Shown here piece by piece: positions 34,610-46,795 of a stretch of 64,000 nucleotides of DNA; within the stretch, counting starts at the first letter, position 1, and each line of letters begins with the position of its first letter. A program made the position numbers and the translations under genes. The stretch comes from Pleurostoma richardsiae (lineage: Eukaryota; Ascomycota; Sordariomycetes; Calosphaeriales; Pleurostomataceae). The stretch is from positions 248,001 through 312,000 of the forward strand of contig JANBVO010000011.1 in the NCBI GenBank assembly GCA_030052745.1, given 5' to 3'. The notes below the pieces were generated by a model that was not told the origin of the DNA, made no database searches, and saw only the letters and a list, made by a program, of their open reading frames with translations.

Positions 34610-37462
34610 GGCGTGTATGGTTGCCCTTCAAGTACAACGGAAGGCCGAAAGGTCCTTAGCAGGGTACAGGAAGGTGTCCTTGGTGCTGGGTTATATGCTG
34701 GAAAATAAGCAGAAGTGACGTGAACCGCGAGACAGTATTGCCGAGAGACATTCGGGGGCAGGTAGCGAGTCCACCATATGAGACAAACGCGCGCAGATGG
34801 CAAAGAGGGGCGCCTTGGACACCTCGAAGGGCCTGCAGAATAAACGAGCGACTTGGTACCACGGTGATCAAGCCACGGATAGAAGGTCAGACCAGAAGGG
34901 CCAGCAAAGAGAGCGACCGCTGCGGTTCGAGGTTGGCACCAACGAAGCAGCCGTGACGAAGGACAGACAGGATGCGCTGGGGGCCTGTTGGCTCTTAGGG
35001 CCAAAAAGAGGGAAGAGAACAAGAAGCACAGGTCGCCTTAGCCCAGACCGGGGTAACAAGATATATACAGTCAGCAGGGAAAGGGAAGAGAGACAGGGCG
35101 CGAAAAAGCTTTAGGGAAAAATAGAAAATAATAATGGAAGGAACTAATAAACAAGGAGGGGAGAAGGACAGGATCTGCTCGAGGGAACCATGTCCCCAGG
35201 TTTACCGTGCAGCCGTGGTGGGATGGAGAAAAAAAGAGACGTGTGTGTGCGCCCATTGCCCAATGCCGTGCAAGCCTCGCATCCCGCGCCCTCCACTCAG
35301 AGTGATGTAACACGGGCAGCGAAAGAAGTGGCTTGCGTCGGTGCGAACCTGCAACGCGCGAAACGCAAGGCCGGATTCGAGAGCCCACCTAGATACGCAT
35401 GCTGCCCTCCCTGCCACTACACTGTCTTGGAGTCCTGGCCCTTTCTCTTGCAAGGTCTAACCCTCATCCCTTGCCAACGGCTCCCCAAGCCGGTCGGCAG
35501 ATGGCGGCAGGGAGTGGTCGCGACTCGGGCCTCGATCCCCAGAGACTGGGACCGAAAAGAGACGAGCGATTAGCGCACTAGATAGTGCAGCGCAAAAGGG
35601 AAACGGGTCCCTGTCATTGTCCCCGCCCGTGGGCACACGGAGGAGACGAGGCCGCTGTCATCGAGTCGCCGCAGCCCACTCGCACGTTGTGCTACTGTGT
35701 GGGCTGTGGGATGGAGAAGCTGGCTGGCTGGAGTGCGCTGTTATTAGGGTTAGCCGGCAAAATGAAGATGCGCCGTCGTGTTGGACGCGTCCAGCATCGT
35801 CGCCGTATCACGTCCGGAAAGAGGGCTGCAGCCATCAGCCCAGAAGAGAAAGGCTGTGCGAGCGTCATCTCCGCCCCTGCTTCTGCTCTCCGGCGCGTCC
35901 AGGGATAAGGGGAGGATGATGTGAGGTCGAGCACCGCGCGCCGCAAGAAACGCCAGGGGTTTTCCCGTCACGGCCCGCCAATCAGAGACGTCCGGATCGG
36001 GGAGGGGGGTGTGGACCGTGTGCCCTTGTTAGCGTCTTCACAAGCGTGACAGAACCTCGGGCACCGTGGAGGGCTGTACCCCCTGGTCCCGATCAATCTC
36101 GCACTAACAAGGGAGAAACTTCTCTTTGTCTCTTCCTTGATCCCGGACTCACACAGTCCTCCTTCTCTCAGAAGGGTGGAATATCAATAGGCAAATACAA
36201 CGCCTTTATCTCTTCCGAGTCTTTCTCTTACGTTCGAATGTGCCTGTGGCATGCCTGTACTCCGTAGTGCTCGGGGGGCAGGTCTCGAGTTTTCCCCCGG
36301 CAGGCCTCGATGGGGACCCAGACGCCATCGCGCTCCGCATGTTTCATGAGGCTCTTGACTGTTCAAAACGCTCGCCGGAATCTCTCCGCCGGACCCAGAG
36401 AGACTCAGAGAGACTCCACCCTCTCCAGATCCTGAGACGGCTGGGCTTGCTGGATCAGCAGTGCTGCTTATCGTGTGCTGGGACTACTGGCAGGATCGCC
36501 AGTTGACTTCGTCCCCTTTGTGGCCTCTTGTTCTCTCCCGAGCCAGGCGCCCAAGAACTGTTTCACCTCACCTGTAACAGGCCACAGACGAGCTATATCT
36601 GGCGAGCGAGATGGTTCGCTGCCACATGAAGCGCACGGAGGTGTGATGTTGGGGCAAAGGCTCCTCAGTAAAGATGAGAGAAACCCGAACACACCTCGAA
36701 GCCGGAAGTTGAGATTGCTGCGTCCTGTAATCTGTACCTTGGGATCCAAGCCACTCTCGCTTGTCGAGTCATCTCCTGCATGGCGATCAGGTGCCACGGC
36801 GTCGACTACTTGCTGCTGTGGAACCTCTTGCGCGTCACGCTTGTCATCCGCAGCGCAGAAGAAATACGAAATGCATGTCGTGCATCTCAGCCCTCTCTGC
36901 CGTCCTTTCATGAAGAAACAAAGAATGCCTTGTCTGCTTGATATATTTCGCTCAAAAGTTCCCACTACGCATAGCCACACCGGAACAGCCTGCGAAGGAC
37001 TTCTCGCCTTTGCGTACAAATGTATTGATGTCGCCAGGCAATGTCAAAGTCCGAACAGACCTCTTGAGAATTGCCCTGCGAGGCCGAGAAATGTCCTCTG
37101 AGCCGCCTTCCCGCCCTCGATATCTCCTTGTCAGCCTTACACTCATGTCATGATCTCGCTTATGCAAACTGAGAGATCATGTACTGTACCTGTCCCCTCT
37201 GCTCTTGCCTGCGGACAGTGAGAAGCACAAAGTCGCCGATCTCTTAGGATTCGTCAAAGGCCGTTAGCAGCCTCCGCCGTACCTGCAGTAGCGTCTTTTC
37301 CAGGGGACCGGCCGCGCCGTCCACGGCGCCGCCGCCTCACCAAATCCCCCTGACAGACCAACAAAGCGGCCCTGTTCCCACACCAGCCGGCCAGCCCGCT
37401 GCATCTCGCCTGCACCCGACCCCATCAAGCTCACTGGTGCACGGAGCTTTCACCAAGTTCCA
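34610..37462. other. Gene-free region, 2.85 kb, left of the tRNA
   Basis: This begins with the PH-domain gene promoter. Frames of up to 208 codons (for example 36475-37101, with an overlapping 183-codon frame on the other strand) lack recognisable domains and plausible splice structure. A purine-rich stretch (GGGAAAAATAGAAAATAATAA) lies near 35114-35135. I see no transposon, RNA gene or CRISPR. Confidence 0.5.
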
Positions 37463-37534
37463 GGGGATCTGGTCTAGTGGTATGACATTCCCTTAGCATG
37501 GGAAAGGTGTTGGGTTCGATTCCCAAGTTCTCCA
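37463..37534 (+). tRNA. tRNA-Ala (AGC)
   Basis: The 72-base cloverleaf has no intron. The anticodon stem TTCCC/GGGAA (37488-37492 with 37500-37504) encloses loop TTAGCAT, giving anticodon AGC at 37495-37497 after U33. The T arm is TTGGG-TTCGATT-CCCAA. The acceptor stem GGGGATC pairs with GTTCTCC with one U-U mismatch, and it contains the G3-U70 wobble pair that defines alanine tRNAs. Discriminator A is at 37534. B-box GGTTCGATTCC is intact. No CCA is encoded, as expected in eukaryotes. Confidence 0.95.
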
Positions 37535-39285
37535 AATAGCAAGTCCTGCGAACTTTCACTTTTTGGCCATTCAGGACAATGGCCTCCTTTTTGCAGCCCC
37601 CGGGGCATGTCAATTTTGCTTTCCGGCCAGTTCGGTGTTTTCGGCGCTCCGGGGAGACAGAACCAACGGGAGATGGCGAGCTGTTACAACTTCCACAGTG
37701 TACTGAGGAGTGCACACGAAGACGATTGTCCTTTATACGAGGCAAATTCGACCGATAGTTGAAAAGCATTGAGTGTGCAGTCTGGTTATTAGTTGTCCGT
37801 CCGTATACTCCCTACAAATTCTTGATGCCGCGGGGTTGCCTGTTCTCCGATGATGCAGATCCGGGACAGCCTCTAAGAAGACACGGAAGATGCCCCGGAT
37901 TGCTGCTCAGATGCATGCACGCTGTGAGATCCAGCTGCAAGAGGGCCGCAGTGGAAGCCAACTCGGCACGCATATTTCCCGGGACTGAACAACGCGATTG
38001 CGGCAAGTCAGCGACTCTCTTGCCAGTGCGGGAGTACACGCGTTGAGCCGGTTGGAGAGCGCGTGACGGCCGAGGCTTAAGTGCTGCTCTATTCATCCTG
38101 CCTCCCCTGACTAAGGAGCCGGTGGGATGCTTTCGGCACCAGCGGTGCCAATCACTCCCCGCAAAAGGCGCCGCAGCCGCCTTGGGGGAAGTCATCTGCC
38201 CTGCAGGTCGGGGGCTAAGGAGCCGGTCGTATTGAATTGCTGGCTGGCTAGGCACTGACAAAGCCTTGGCTGGGACATGGCCTCCATCCTCCTCGGCGCT
38301 TCTCAGTCAGTCACCTGGGAGTCGGGATGGAAGTGTAATCCGTAGAGGACACCAGAGACCTCCGACATCCTCCGGAAGGCCAGCTGGCCCTCGTACACTT
38401 TGGATAGTTAAGCCGACGGAAAACAAGGCATTAGGGACCTGTGTATTTGCCGGCGGCGGTGCCTCGAGAGCCATTAGGGTGAACTGCGCAGTTACGGAGA
38501 CGATCTGCAGGCTTCATGATAGTTGCTGCTGCTCACCTACCTATGCGGTACAGTAACGCATCCATGTTACTGGCGTTGATGTTGCATGCAGCACGGTGCC
38601 AAAGATACTGGCCTCTAATACCGAGAAAACAAAGAAATAAAATTGACTGAATCGCAGTGCACCCAAGGTGGGTGTACGGTGTACCTAAGGTACTCCCGGT
38701 TTGGCAACTCCGTCACTTAGAAGGTGAGCCAGAGACTGAGAGGTATTGCCATCGCCGGTCCGCTTCTGCCTCTGACTGGATCAGCTGGACTGTTTTGCGG
38801 TGCGGTACACACGCAGACAGGTAGTGCTCGAGTCGAGTACAAGAGGAGCCCCCATCAAGTGACCGGTGATTTATGTAACACACACGCAAAATGGGACCGG
38901 ACCACATTCCTTCATCGACCTCCCATTTAGCCACCTCGCCGCCAATCTGCTGTTGTCGCTGTCATCGGCCTCTCTGAATCGGCATTTTTGCCGGCGAGCA
39001 TTACCTCACTCTGCGCCGGAGACTGCAGCTTGCGGGCCGGTACCTCCAGCCTGGCAGCCTGGCTGGTGGAATGTGCCGGACTGCTCCAGGCCTGTGACGC
39101 ACACCTAAGCTCGCTTTGCAGGCGACCCGGAGCCGCTCACCTCCACATGCCCCGCGCCACTGCCTTTGCACACCCAGACACCTTGCGAGATACCTGACCC
39201 CAAACCCGACCTGCCTTAATAGCCTGGGGCGCAGTTGGCCTGGCCCACGGCGAGAGGTTCATTTATTATTACTCTGCTCGAGACT
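37535..39285. other. Gene-free region, 1.75 kb, right of the tRNA
   Basis: This runs from the tRNA to the start of the coiled-coil gene. It holds a 13-base direct repeat CTAAGGAGCCGGT (38111-38123 and 38215-38227). Further on, GTACCTAAGGTAC-type words occur near 38679-38693. No protein gene is convincing. The last 300 bases probably include the next gene's promoter. Confidence 0.5.
37560..37564 (+). terminator. RNA polymerase III T-run terminator
   Basis: Five consecutive T residues lie 25 bases after the tRNA-Ala gene, the expected signal and distance for Pol III termination. Confidence 0.6.
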
Positions 39286-40541
39286 ATGGCTCCCGATCTG
39301 AACTCTCTTCCTCCATCATCACCTGGCTCATCCTTCTCACGAACAATGTCTACCGCTACCGAGTCCAACATCCCTAACATCTCCCGCCCCAGCGGCGGCG
39401 AGTCGCCCTCCCCTTTAAGCCGATCCGCCTCCATCTCTCTGCAGGCTGCAGCTGCACTCAACGCAGGCCTGCAGCATGAATCCAGCAGGAGTATGTTCCC
39501 TTAGCTGTTGAGGCGACAGCACCCCCAGCCTGCTCTGCCGTGCTTGTGCTGACCAGGAATGGAAGGGGCATCAAACACCTCATCACAGAACCGACACTCA
39601 CCACAAACCGGCCGCAGACGGTCGCAAGTCCTCATGAACCTCCAGCTGAATGACCCCTCCGTGCCGAGCCCTGGAGAGATGGTCGGGGACATTTCCGCGC
39701 CCGTCTCGCCCAGCGCAAGACTCTCCACCGCCGACCCGCACCATAGCCGTGCCCCCAGCCTCGGCGAGCTGCACCAGGAGCTCGAAGCGGAGCAAGAAGC
39801 CCAAGTGGTGAGGCTATACATCCCGCGTCTCTTTTGATATGCACTGGATGCTAACGCGTGCTGTGATCATCATAGAATCGTCTGTTGCAGATGATACGGC
39901 AGCAGCAGCTCCAACTCCAGCAGCTTCAAACGCAGCAGGGACAGTCAAGTTCGACTGCCGTGGACGACTCAGACCGAACACCCCCGAACCTGCCCATCTC
40001 TTCTCCACCACCCGTGTCTTCGCCTCCCGCGTCCTCTTTCCCCGGCCAGCCATCCACCGGTTCTCTGCCCCGATCTCCTGTTTTCCCCATACACCCACGC
40101 AGCTCGTTCGACATAGCCCGCGCCGATCTCCAGCGACGCTCTAGGACGCCGAGCCAGCACGCGTCGCCTAGGCTCCGCTCCACCTCAATCAGCGGCGAGA
40201 GCGGTGAGCCACTGGCACTGGGCGGTCGTGACGAGAGTGCGTTCTATCAGGCGGAGACCCAGATGCTGGTCCGCGAGAATCAGATGCTTCGGCATAGAAT
40301 ACGCGACCTGGGTATGCACACTTAACCGATCCCAAGTTAATCCCCATACTGACCTTCTCCAGAACGCCAGCTCTCTGAGCTTACCACTGGCGGCACGTCG
40401 AATGTAACTCGCGAGCCGGCTCACCCGTCAGGCCTACATCGCACGAGCTCGGTTACAGAAGAAGACCGTCCAGCAGTAAGACCGACCACGGTACCTCTGG
40501 AGCTGCTTCCTCCAGCAGTTGAGACTCCCAAAGAGGAGTGA
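39286..40541 (+). CDS. Coiled-coil protein, function unknown
   Basis: Four exons (39286-39490, 39557-39807, 39876-40311, 40363-40541) join in phase to 356 residues. The N-terminus is Ser/Pro-rich (LNSLPPSSPGSSFSR) and probably disordered. A coiled-coil segment runs from LGELHQELEAEQEAQVN into the Gln-rich RQQQLQLQQLQTQQGQ at about 135-175. A Pro/Ser-rich linker follows, then a second helix YQAETQMLVRENQMLRHRIR continued by ERQLSELTT across the last intron, which looks like a short leucine-zipper-like coil. The tail is acidic. No catalytic or DNA-binding domain is seen. The exon phases and helical heptads across introns make the model credible, but I do not recognise the family. Confidence 0.8.
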
Positions 40542-41390
40542 GCAGTGTCGACTCAGCATTGCGATGACTAACGAACTATGAAAAGGACCTGGCGTTTATT
40601 GTGTATTCACTGGGAGGCCGCTTGATTAATCTGGAAACTTTTTGGCCCGGGGTTGGCGTTTGGACAACCCCTAGACGAGGAAGTGCGAGGCCGAAGGGGC
40701 ACGGCTCATTTTGTTTGTGGTTTTATCTGCAACAATGCGAAACCTTAATGCTCTCTCTCTACACTTAACCTAGGTAGCAAGCATTCCTACGAGAGCAGCT
40801 AGCTCCTTACTCCGCGATTCATTGGCAAACAAACCTACGCTGCATCACTTGTCTTCGCTCATCTATCCCGACCACTGGGTGTCATAAGTGGCAGATCTAG
40901 GCCGCTTGCCAACGCCGCAAGCCTCTCAACAAGTTTTGATCACTTCACAGCACCTAAGAACTATGCACATGGCTCTTGTCATAGCTGACCATTACTTTAT
41001 TCCTGTACGTATATGTGCAACGAGCGGCATATCGTTCTGACTGTCCGCTCCGCTATCGGCCTCCGATGCCGTTCGCCCAACGTCGCGGTCTCTCTGGTTT
41101 GCATGATCGGTGACAACATTGTCGGAAAGTCAAGGGGGATATAGACCCGTCACGTACCCAGCTAAAAACAAATCGATTTTAAGAGCTCAAGCAGACTATG
41201 AACCTGTTGTTGACTGTTGAAGATATCGCCAACTCTGCCTATCAGCCTTGCATTTCCCATTGCGTCATAGTTGCATCGCTCGGCCTAGCCTTACCCGCTC
41301 CCGGAACACCGTTAATTGTCGCAAGACGGGAGTGAGTACCCGGCCCGGCACGGCGAAACCAGCCTTAAAACAGAAAAACGAGTACGTAGG
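40542..41390. other. Intergenic, 0.85 kb
   Basis: This is the 3' flank of the coiled-coil gene and the promoter of the oxidoreductase. It is AT-richer than the very GC-rich gene that follows. No gene, RNA or repeat was recognised. Confidence 0.5.
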
Positions 41391-42775
41391 ATGTCGGCAC
41401 GGGCAGTTCGGGGGCGTCTTGTAGCGTCAAGTCGTCCTCGCAGCACCGGCACCCGCCGGCTCTTCGCCTCGACGGCCCGGCGAGAAGCCGACTTCACTCA
41501 TGCGGTATGCCCGCCCCCTGATCTCCCGTCCCGGCTTGAGCCCCGGCCCGCGGCGTGAGACTTCCCGGTCGCTTAAGAGACCAATCCCCTGGTTCACAGC
41601 CCATCACTCACTCTGTCGAAGGCTCCAGCTAACCCAGCCCCAAACAGGTCATAGGCGGCGGCGTCGTCGGCCTGGCCGTCGCGCGCGCCCTCGCCGCCCA
41701 GCCAGGCACGTCCACGGTGCTCATCGAGCGGCACCCCTCCGTGGGCACCGAGACCTCCTCGCGCAACAGCGAGGTCATCCACGCGGGGCTGTACTACCCG
41801 CCCGCCTCGCTCAAGGCCGCCCTCTGCATCGGCGGCAAGGACCTCTTGTACGCCTTCTGCGCCGAGCACGCCGTGCCGCACCGCCGCACCGGCAAGTGGC
41901 TCGTCGCGCAGACCCCGGCGCAGCGCGAGGCCCTGCAGCGCGTGCACGACGCCTGCGCGGCCACGGGCGTGCCGGTGCGGTGGGTCTCCGCGGCGGAGGC
42001 GGCGGCGAGGGAGCCCGCGGTGCGCGCCGAGGCGGGCGTGCTGGAGAGCCCGACGACGGGCATCGTCGACTCGCACGGGCTGATGGTCGCGCTGCAGGGC
42101 CTGTTCGAGGACGCGGGCGGGGTGTCGGCGCTGGGGTCGCCGGTGGTCGGGGTGCGCGGGCTGGGCGGTCCCGCCCCGGGCAGCGGAGGGTGGGAGGTCA
42201 CGGTGCGGGACGCGCAGACGGGCGAGGAGAGCGCCGTCACCGCCGAGGCGCTTGTCAACGCGGCGGGGCTGGGCGCCGCGGCGGTGCACAACATGATCGT
42301 GCCCGAGGGCCCGGCGCGGCGGCGCATGTTCTACGCCAAGGGCAACTACTTCTCGTACGGCGCGTCGGCGCCCCGGGTCGGCACGCTCGTCTACCCGGCG
42401 CCGGAGCCGGGGCTCGGCGGGCTGGGCACGCACCTCACGCTGGACATGGCCGGGCGGATCCGGTTCGGCCCGGACGTCGAGTGGGTCGACTCGCCCGCCG
42501 ACCTGCAGGTCAACGCCGCGAGGCTGCCCCGGGCGGTCGCCGAGATCAAGAAGTACCTCCCCGGCATCGACGAGGCGAGCCTGCAGCCGGACTACGCGGG
42601 CATCCGGCCCAAGCTCGCGGGGCCGAGCGCCACGAGGCAGAAGGAGGAGTTCCAGGACTTCATCGTCCGCAAGGAGGAGGGCTACGAGGGCTGGGTCAAT
42701 CTGCTGGGCATCGAGAGCCCCGGTCTCACGAGCTGTCTCGCTATCGGGGAGATGGTGAGGAAGCTCCTGTATTAA
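41391..42775 (+). CDS. FAD-dependent L-2-hydroxyglutarate dehydrogenase-like
   Basis: Two exons (41391-41504, 41648-42775) give 413 residues. The first exon encodes a Ser/Arg-rich, acid-free leader (MSARAVRGRLVASSRPRSTG) typical of mitochondrial import. The second opens with the dinucleotide-binding motif VIGGGVVGLAVARAL. Family features include SSRNSEVIHAGLYYP, VNAAGLGA, AKGNYF, and the C-terminal LLGIESPGLTSCLAIGEMV that closes the FAD site. The family oxidises L-2-hydroxyglutarate to 2-oxoglutarate and belongs to the DAO-like flavoproteins. At 413 residues it is shorter than the roughly 460 of animal enzymes. Extreme GC at third positions produces long spurious frames on the opposite strand. 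The substrate is inferred from family similarity. Confidence 0.9.
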
Positions 42776-43165
42776 TGATTGCCTATCTGCTGGATGACTC
42801 CTGCTTGGCTTCATTGTTTCCCTGCGCCAAACAGTGAGCACTGCGCGAGTCGTCCCCTACGAAGACCGTCTCTTAATTGGCACATTTTGATATACAATCA
42901 GTTTGCAGCCAGCGTGGATGCTTTCCCTCACCTCAGCCTCGCACATAGCAGCAGCCGAGTGTGAAAGAGGAAAATATAACAGCGGACTTTTCCCATGCCG
43001 CAACATTCAGCGGCAAAACGCGAAGAAAATAATAAATTCCTGTCCGATGTCCGATGTCCGTTCCGATGTCCTTAGGTATTCGTGTTCCTCATGCCATTTC
43101 GATAACACCGCGAACGCCTGCAAATGATTCGTCTCCCACCTCGTCGTAAGTGCCCGAAGAGCGCC
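42776..43165. other. Intergenic, 0.39 kb, between convergent genes
   Basis: This connects the 3' ends of the oxidoreductase (+) and the WD40 gene (-). It contains the TGTCCGA tandem repeat listed separately. No gene was recognised. Confidence 0.5.
43041..43071. repeat. Short tandem repeat, TGTCCGA unit
   Basis: Seven-base units TGTCCGA are repeated about four times, the later copies imperfect (one reads TGTCCGT followed by a truncated TCCGA). It lies in the 3' flank between two convergent genes. Confidence 0.7.
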
Positions 43166-45489
43166 TCATCGCATAGTCATGCTGGGGAACATCTTCCTAC
43201 CCACAACATTCACGTGGAACTCATAGATGCCATTCTCAGCCCCGACAAACCTGTTACCAAGTTAGTGTGTGCCGCATACGGTGGGATGAGAGTGACTAAC
43301 AGTATTTGGCCGTCTTCACTCCAGGCCAAGCCCGCTGTTTCGTCAGGTTCTGGCCGGTTATCAGAGGCCCGAACGCCGTAGGCCCCCAGGGGCCGGTGAC
43401 CACGAGACCGTCTATTCAGTCTCCCCATCTCCGCCTCTCCATCATCCCACGGCGAGATTGTGTCGCGCATAAGCAATGCATCCAAGCGCACCCCGCCTCC
43501 CGTGGTAGCGCCGGGGAAGACGCCGCGTGACTCGGCTGCAGAGGGGGTCGGGTTCTCCATAGACAGGTTATAGAGAGCCTCCAGGTCGGACCAACCGTTC
43601 AAGCCGCCAGGACGTTGCAGGCGCAGTCCAATGGGTGGTCGGCCGCCTGCGCCGTCGTCTTGGGCATCTCGAGGAGCATTAGCACGGCGCGCGGCCGGCT
43701 GTGCAGCTGCCAACAAGCGACGCCTGTCGGCCTCTTCCAGGCTACGAGTGTGAGCACGAAGCCGCTCCTGGGTATCCCTCAGCCGTTCTCTCTGGTCTCG
43801 AATGTTACCGAGAATATCAGTAACGGCCCGATTCACGTCCGCACTACGCTCGCGGGATGTTCGCGTGTTATCCGTAGTAATCGATCGCCGGGCAAGTTCC
43901 GCCTGAGTAACAGCAGCCGGAACAGGTGTCCGCTCTGCTCGATCTGCTTGCTCTCGCCGCTCGCGCCGTCTCCTGTGTTCCTGAAGGGCGTCAAGAACAA
44001 GCGTTTCATCTGCGCTCAGCCCGTTCTGCCATGAATCAAGGGTACGCGGCGCCGCTGACGGTCGAGCCTCTTCGGTAGCGCCCGGGCTGCCTGTTGCGGC
44101 CGATAACAGATCCTCAAGCGATGGACCGCGGCCCTCCAGCAGCTGGGGATCGATCGTACCTCGCTCAGTGATGATGATGTGTTCATACGCATCGTACTCG
44201 CCAAGGTTGAGAATTTGGCGGGCGACATAGTTGGTCCGAACATCGGCTACGCCAATACGGCCGCGGTCCTCAGTCCAAGCTAGTAGGTCAAATGGACCAG
44301 GAGCAAAAGCCATATCACGGATGGCTCCGGCCTCCGTATTTGGCCTGGAAGATCTGAAACAGGTAATCAGGGGGTCGACTCCCGGTCGGGCCAGGACGCT
44401 CGTGTCGAAGATCGAGATAACCCCGTACTGGGTTCCCACTGCCAAGTACCTTCCAGTGTTGGAGAAGCAAGCTGCGAAGCTACCTCTAGTATCCGATTTA
44501 TCTTCCTTGCGCTGGCTCTTCAGATGGATCTTCCCGCAATGTTTCCACTCACGGTCGCTCTTGTCATAGTCCGTGAACAGGTTCGCTCCAGACTTTTCCA
44601 CCCTCTCGTGAATATAAAGATATGGGTCGTCACTGATAGCAATGAGGAGCCTCCCATCTGGAGATAAGACAGCGCGATTCACGCAGTCTGGGTAGGAGAT
44701 CTCGTCTAGAGGCTCCATGTCCTGCAAGTTGACAACAATGACATGCTTATCATTATTTGCTAGGACGGCCACAGTCTGCGAGTAGGCATGTTTGTGGGGA
44801 GCCAGCCTGGTCGGCGGCGACCACAGGGTGATGCAATTAACGCGCTCCTTGCCGAATGACTTCGATTTCGCGAGAAGGCTTCTATCTAGGCGGTCCCGGG
44901 AATAGGAAATGATGGCCAGGACGGAGTCGTCACGGCTAGAGGAGTTGAGGCTGAGAGGCGACCGCGCATCAGGATCGGAGTCGAGACCAAGGGGTAAGCT
45001 GCGACCACTGTCGTTGCTAGAATCGGTTGCGTCCTGAGTGGGGATTGCCGCGAATTCGCCAGTCTCTCCGCCACAGCAGACCCATCCATAGCCAGCAACC
45101 AAACACCGCGGAGAGAAGGAGAGGACCTTGAACGTTTCGCTCTCGCGGGTCGTGACATTGAGTTTGTGGACGAAGGCGTTTCCACCGCCGGTCGGATAGA
45201 AGAGGGTATCCTGCTTCTGCACGCCTAGCTGGGAGCGTAGCTGCCAATGACTATCACGCTTCTATTAGAATTGAAGGTGCCTTCCTCGATAGCATGTCCG
45301 GGGATTGAAGGTAGGGTACGTACAGAGGGTGGATTGGGACTCGGTAGTGACGGCGCGGCTGAGAGCGGATCAAGGCTTCGGTGGGATGATAGCTAGAGGG
45401 GAAGTATGTCAGCATATGGACTTGGCTGTCGCCTCGACAAGCGAGATAGCTTTGGTGTTTACTAACGTGTCATCATCCGTGACGGCCAT
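43166..45489 (-). CDS. WD40-like protein with DUF2415 motif
   Basis: Four exons (45489-45467, 45392-45324, 45250-43301, 43250-43166) give 708 residues. The first exon has only 23 bases (MAVTDDD). Beta-propeller-like blades run from about residue 40 to 370: SPDGRLLIAISDDPYLYIHE, SNTGRYLAVGTQYGVISIFD, and DLLAWTEDRGRIGVADVR, which matches the DUF2415 motif. A long Arg/Glu-rich coiled coil (about 430-545) interrupts the fold, and a final blade is completed by the last exon (GLAWSEDGQILFVGAENGIYEF after splicing, quoted in parts: SEDGQIL then FVGAENGIYEF). S. pombe has a comparable WD protein of unknown role. A protein-interaction scaffold is likely. It diverges from mitochondrial hsp70, with 1.3 kb between the starts. 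Confidence 0.9.
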
Positions 45490-46795
45490 TTTGCCGCTCG
45501 CAGCGTCGTTTAGACCAGTGGGATCATGTACAGCGGCGACCTGCACAGTCGCAACGGCAAATGCGACAAAAGATGATGGACTGCAGTAAGGGAATCTTTG
45601 TGGACAAGTTTCGGCGGCGGACGTTGTGCAGACGGTGAGCCTGAGTTGGGAGGGAGGTAGCAGACGCCGTGGGAGGAGAAAGATGCTCTTATGATGTGCT
45701 TGATTAAGGCGAGAGGCATTCGAGGTAGAGGCGCCGCCGAAGCCAGAGAGCCTAAAAACACAGTGACGTTTACTTCCACGTTAATTGCAGGGCGGAAGGC
45801 TCGCGCTAAAGGTACCAGGGTACCTGAAATACTTCCGTGATTCACCGGGGGCGGGAGGCTGTCCGCACGGGCAGGCAGGTGCACATTCGCTGCATCAACG
45901 AGATGATACGAACCCCACCTTCCGGGCCCTCCACATCTATCTCGCGTCACAGCTGAAGCTCTCGAACGGAGTGTACCAAGGATGATGCCAGAATACGGCG
46001 TGGAATAAGCTCGAAGAAGCAATAGTAGGGTCTGTACCTTTGATTACTATATATGGCGGCCGTTGTTTTATCAGGTACGCAACTTGCTCCAGTCCTTCAG
46101 GTGCAAGTGAACAGACACTCCTACAGTATTTGATGCTTCCGGAACCAGCGATAGCAAGGGGGTGAGTGAAAGCACGCGGGCATTGAGAAGGGTCAGCCAA
46201 TAAATATCCGGACCTCCGATCCGTCCAGCTTCAACTTTCTTTTCCCTACCCCTGTTATCCTCCGAATATACGTTATCAGACACACATAGGTACAAATAAA
46301 TACACGGGTAATTAAACAGACAGATAGAAGATAAGGTGGCTGGAGAAGGAGCGAGGACATCCCAGAGGATGGTAAAAGGAGAAAGGCAGGATGTGTCGTC
46401 GTGATGATAATGGATGGCATCTCGCTGTTCCACGGCCATCCACTCCGTACGGAGGTACGGAGTTGACTTGGTAGGACACGGAGGCTTGATGCCTGAGCGA
46501 CGAGGCATCGACGGGCGGCTGCTCCGGGTTTGCGGGCGGAGTCGGCAATGAAAGGCGACAAGGGGAGCCGTGCACGAGCCACCCTGGAAGTTCGGTTTGA
46601 TTCGATGAGGTCGCTATCGCTGCATCATTTTATCATTCAAATTTTCGCCCGGAAAGCTTTTCCTCCTCTGCCATTCTACATCCCGATCTGTAACAACACC
46701 ATCCCAACATCATCGCTTCCTTCATCCCTCCTTCGCCTGTGTCCCTTTAATCCTCCTTTCCCTCCAGTTGTCCCTAATACAGTCAGTCAATCAAA
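45490..46795. promoter_or_regulatory. Divergent promoter region of WD40 gene and mitochondrial hsp70
   Basis: These 1.3 kb separate two divergent starts. A heat-shock-element dimer TTCCGGAA lies at 46137-46144, about 650 bases from each start codon. The last 130 bases before the hsp70 ATG are a C/T-rich leader (for example CTTCCTTCATCCCTCCTTCG). An inverted repeat ACTCCGTACGGAGGTACGGA lies near 46442-46462. No other gene was recognised. Confidence 0.4.

Noticed and set aside
36468-37101. Opposite-strand frames of 183 and 208 codons in the gene-free stretch
   Set aside because: Cys/Ser/Arg-rich composition without pattern; looks like chance open frames.
34610-39285. Transposon or virus-like remnant in the largest gap
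   Set aside because: No terminal repeats, target duplications, transposase, reverse transcriptase or integrase motifs were seen on either strand.
41594-42841. 415-codon open frame on the minus strand inside the oxidoreductase gene
   Set aside because: It is the mirror of a GC-rich gene whose plus-strand frame has clear FAD-binding and family motifs. Extreme third-position GC removes stops from the opposite strand.
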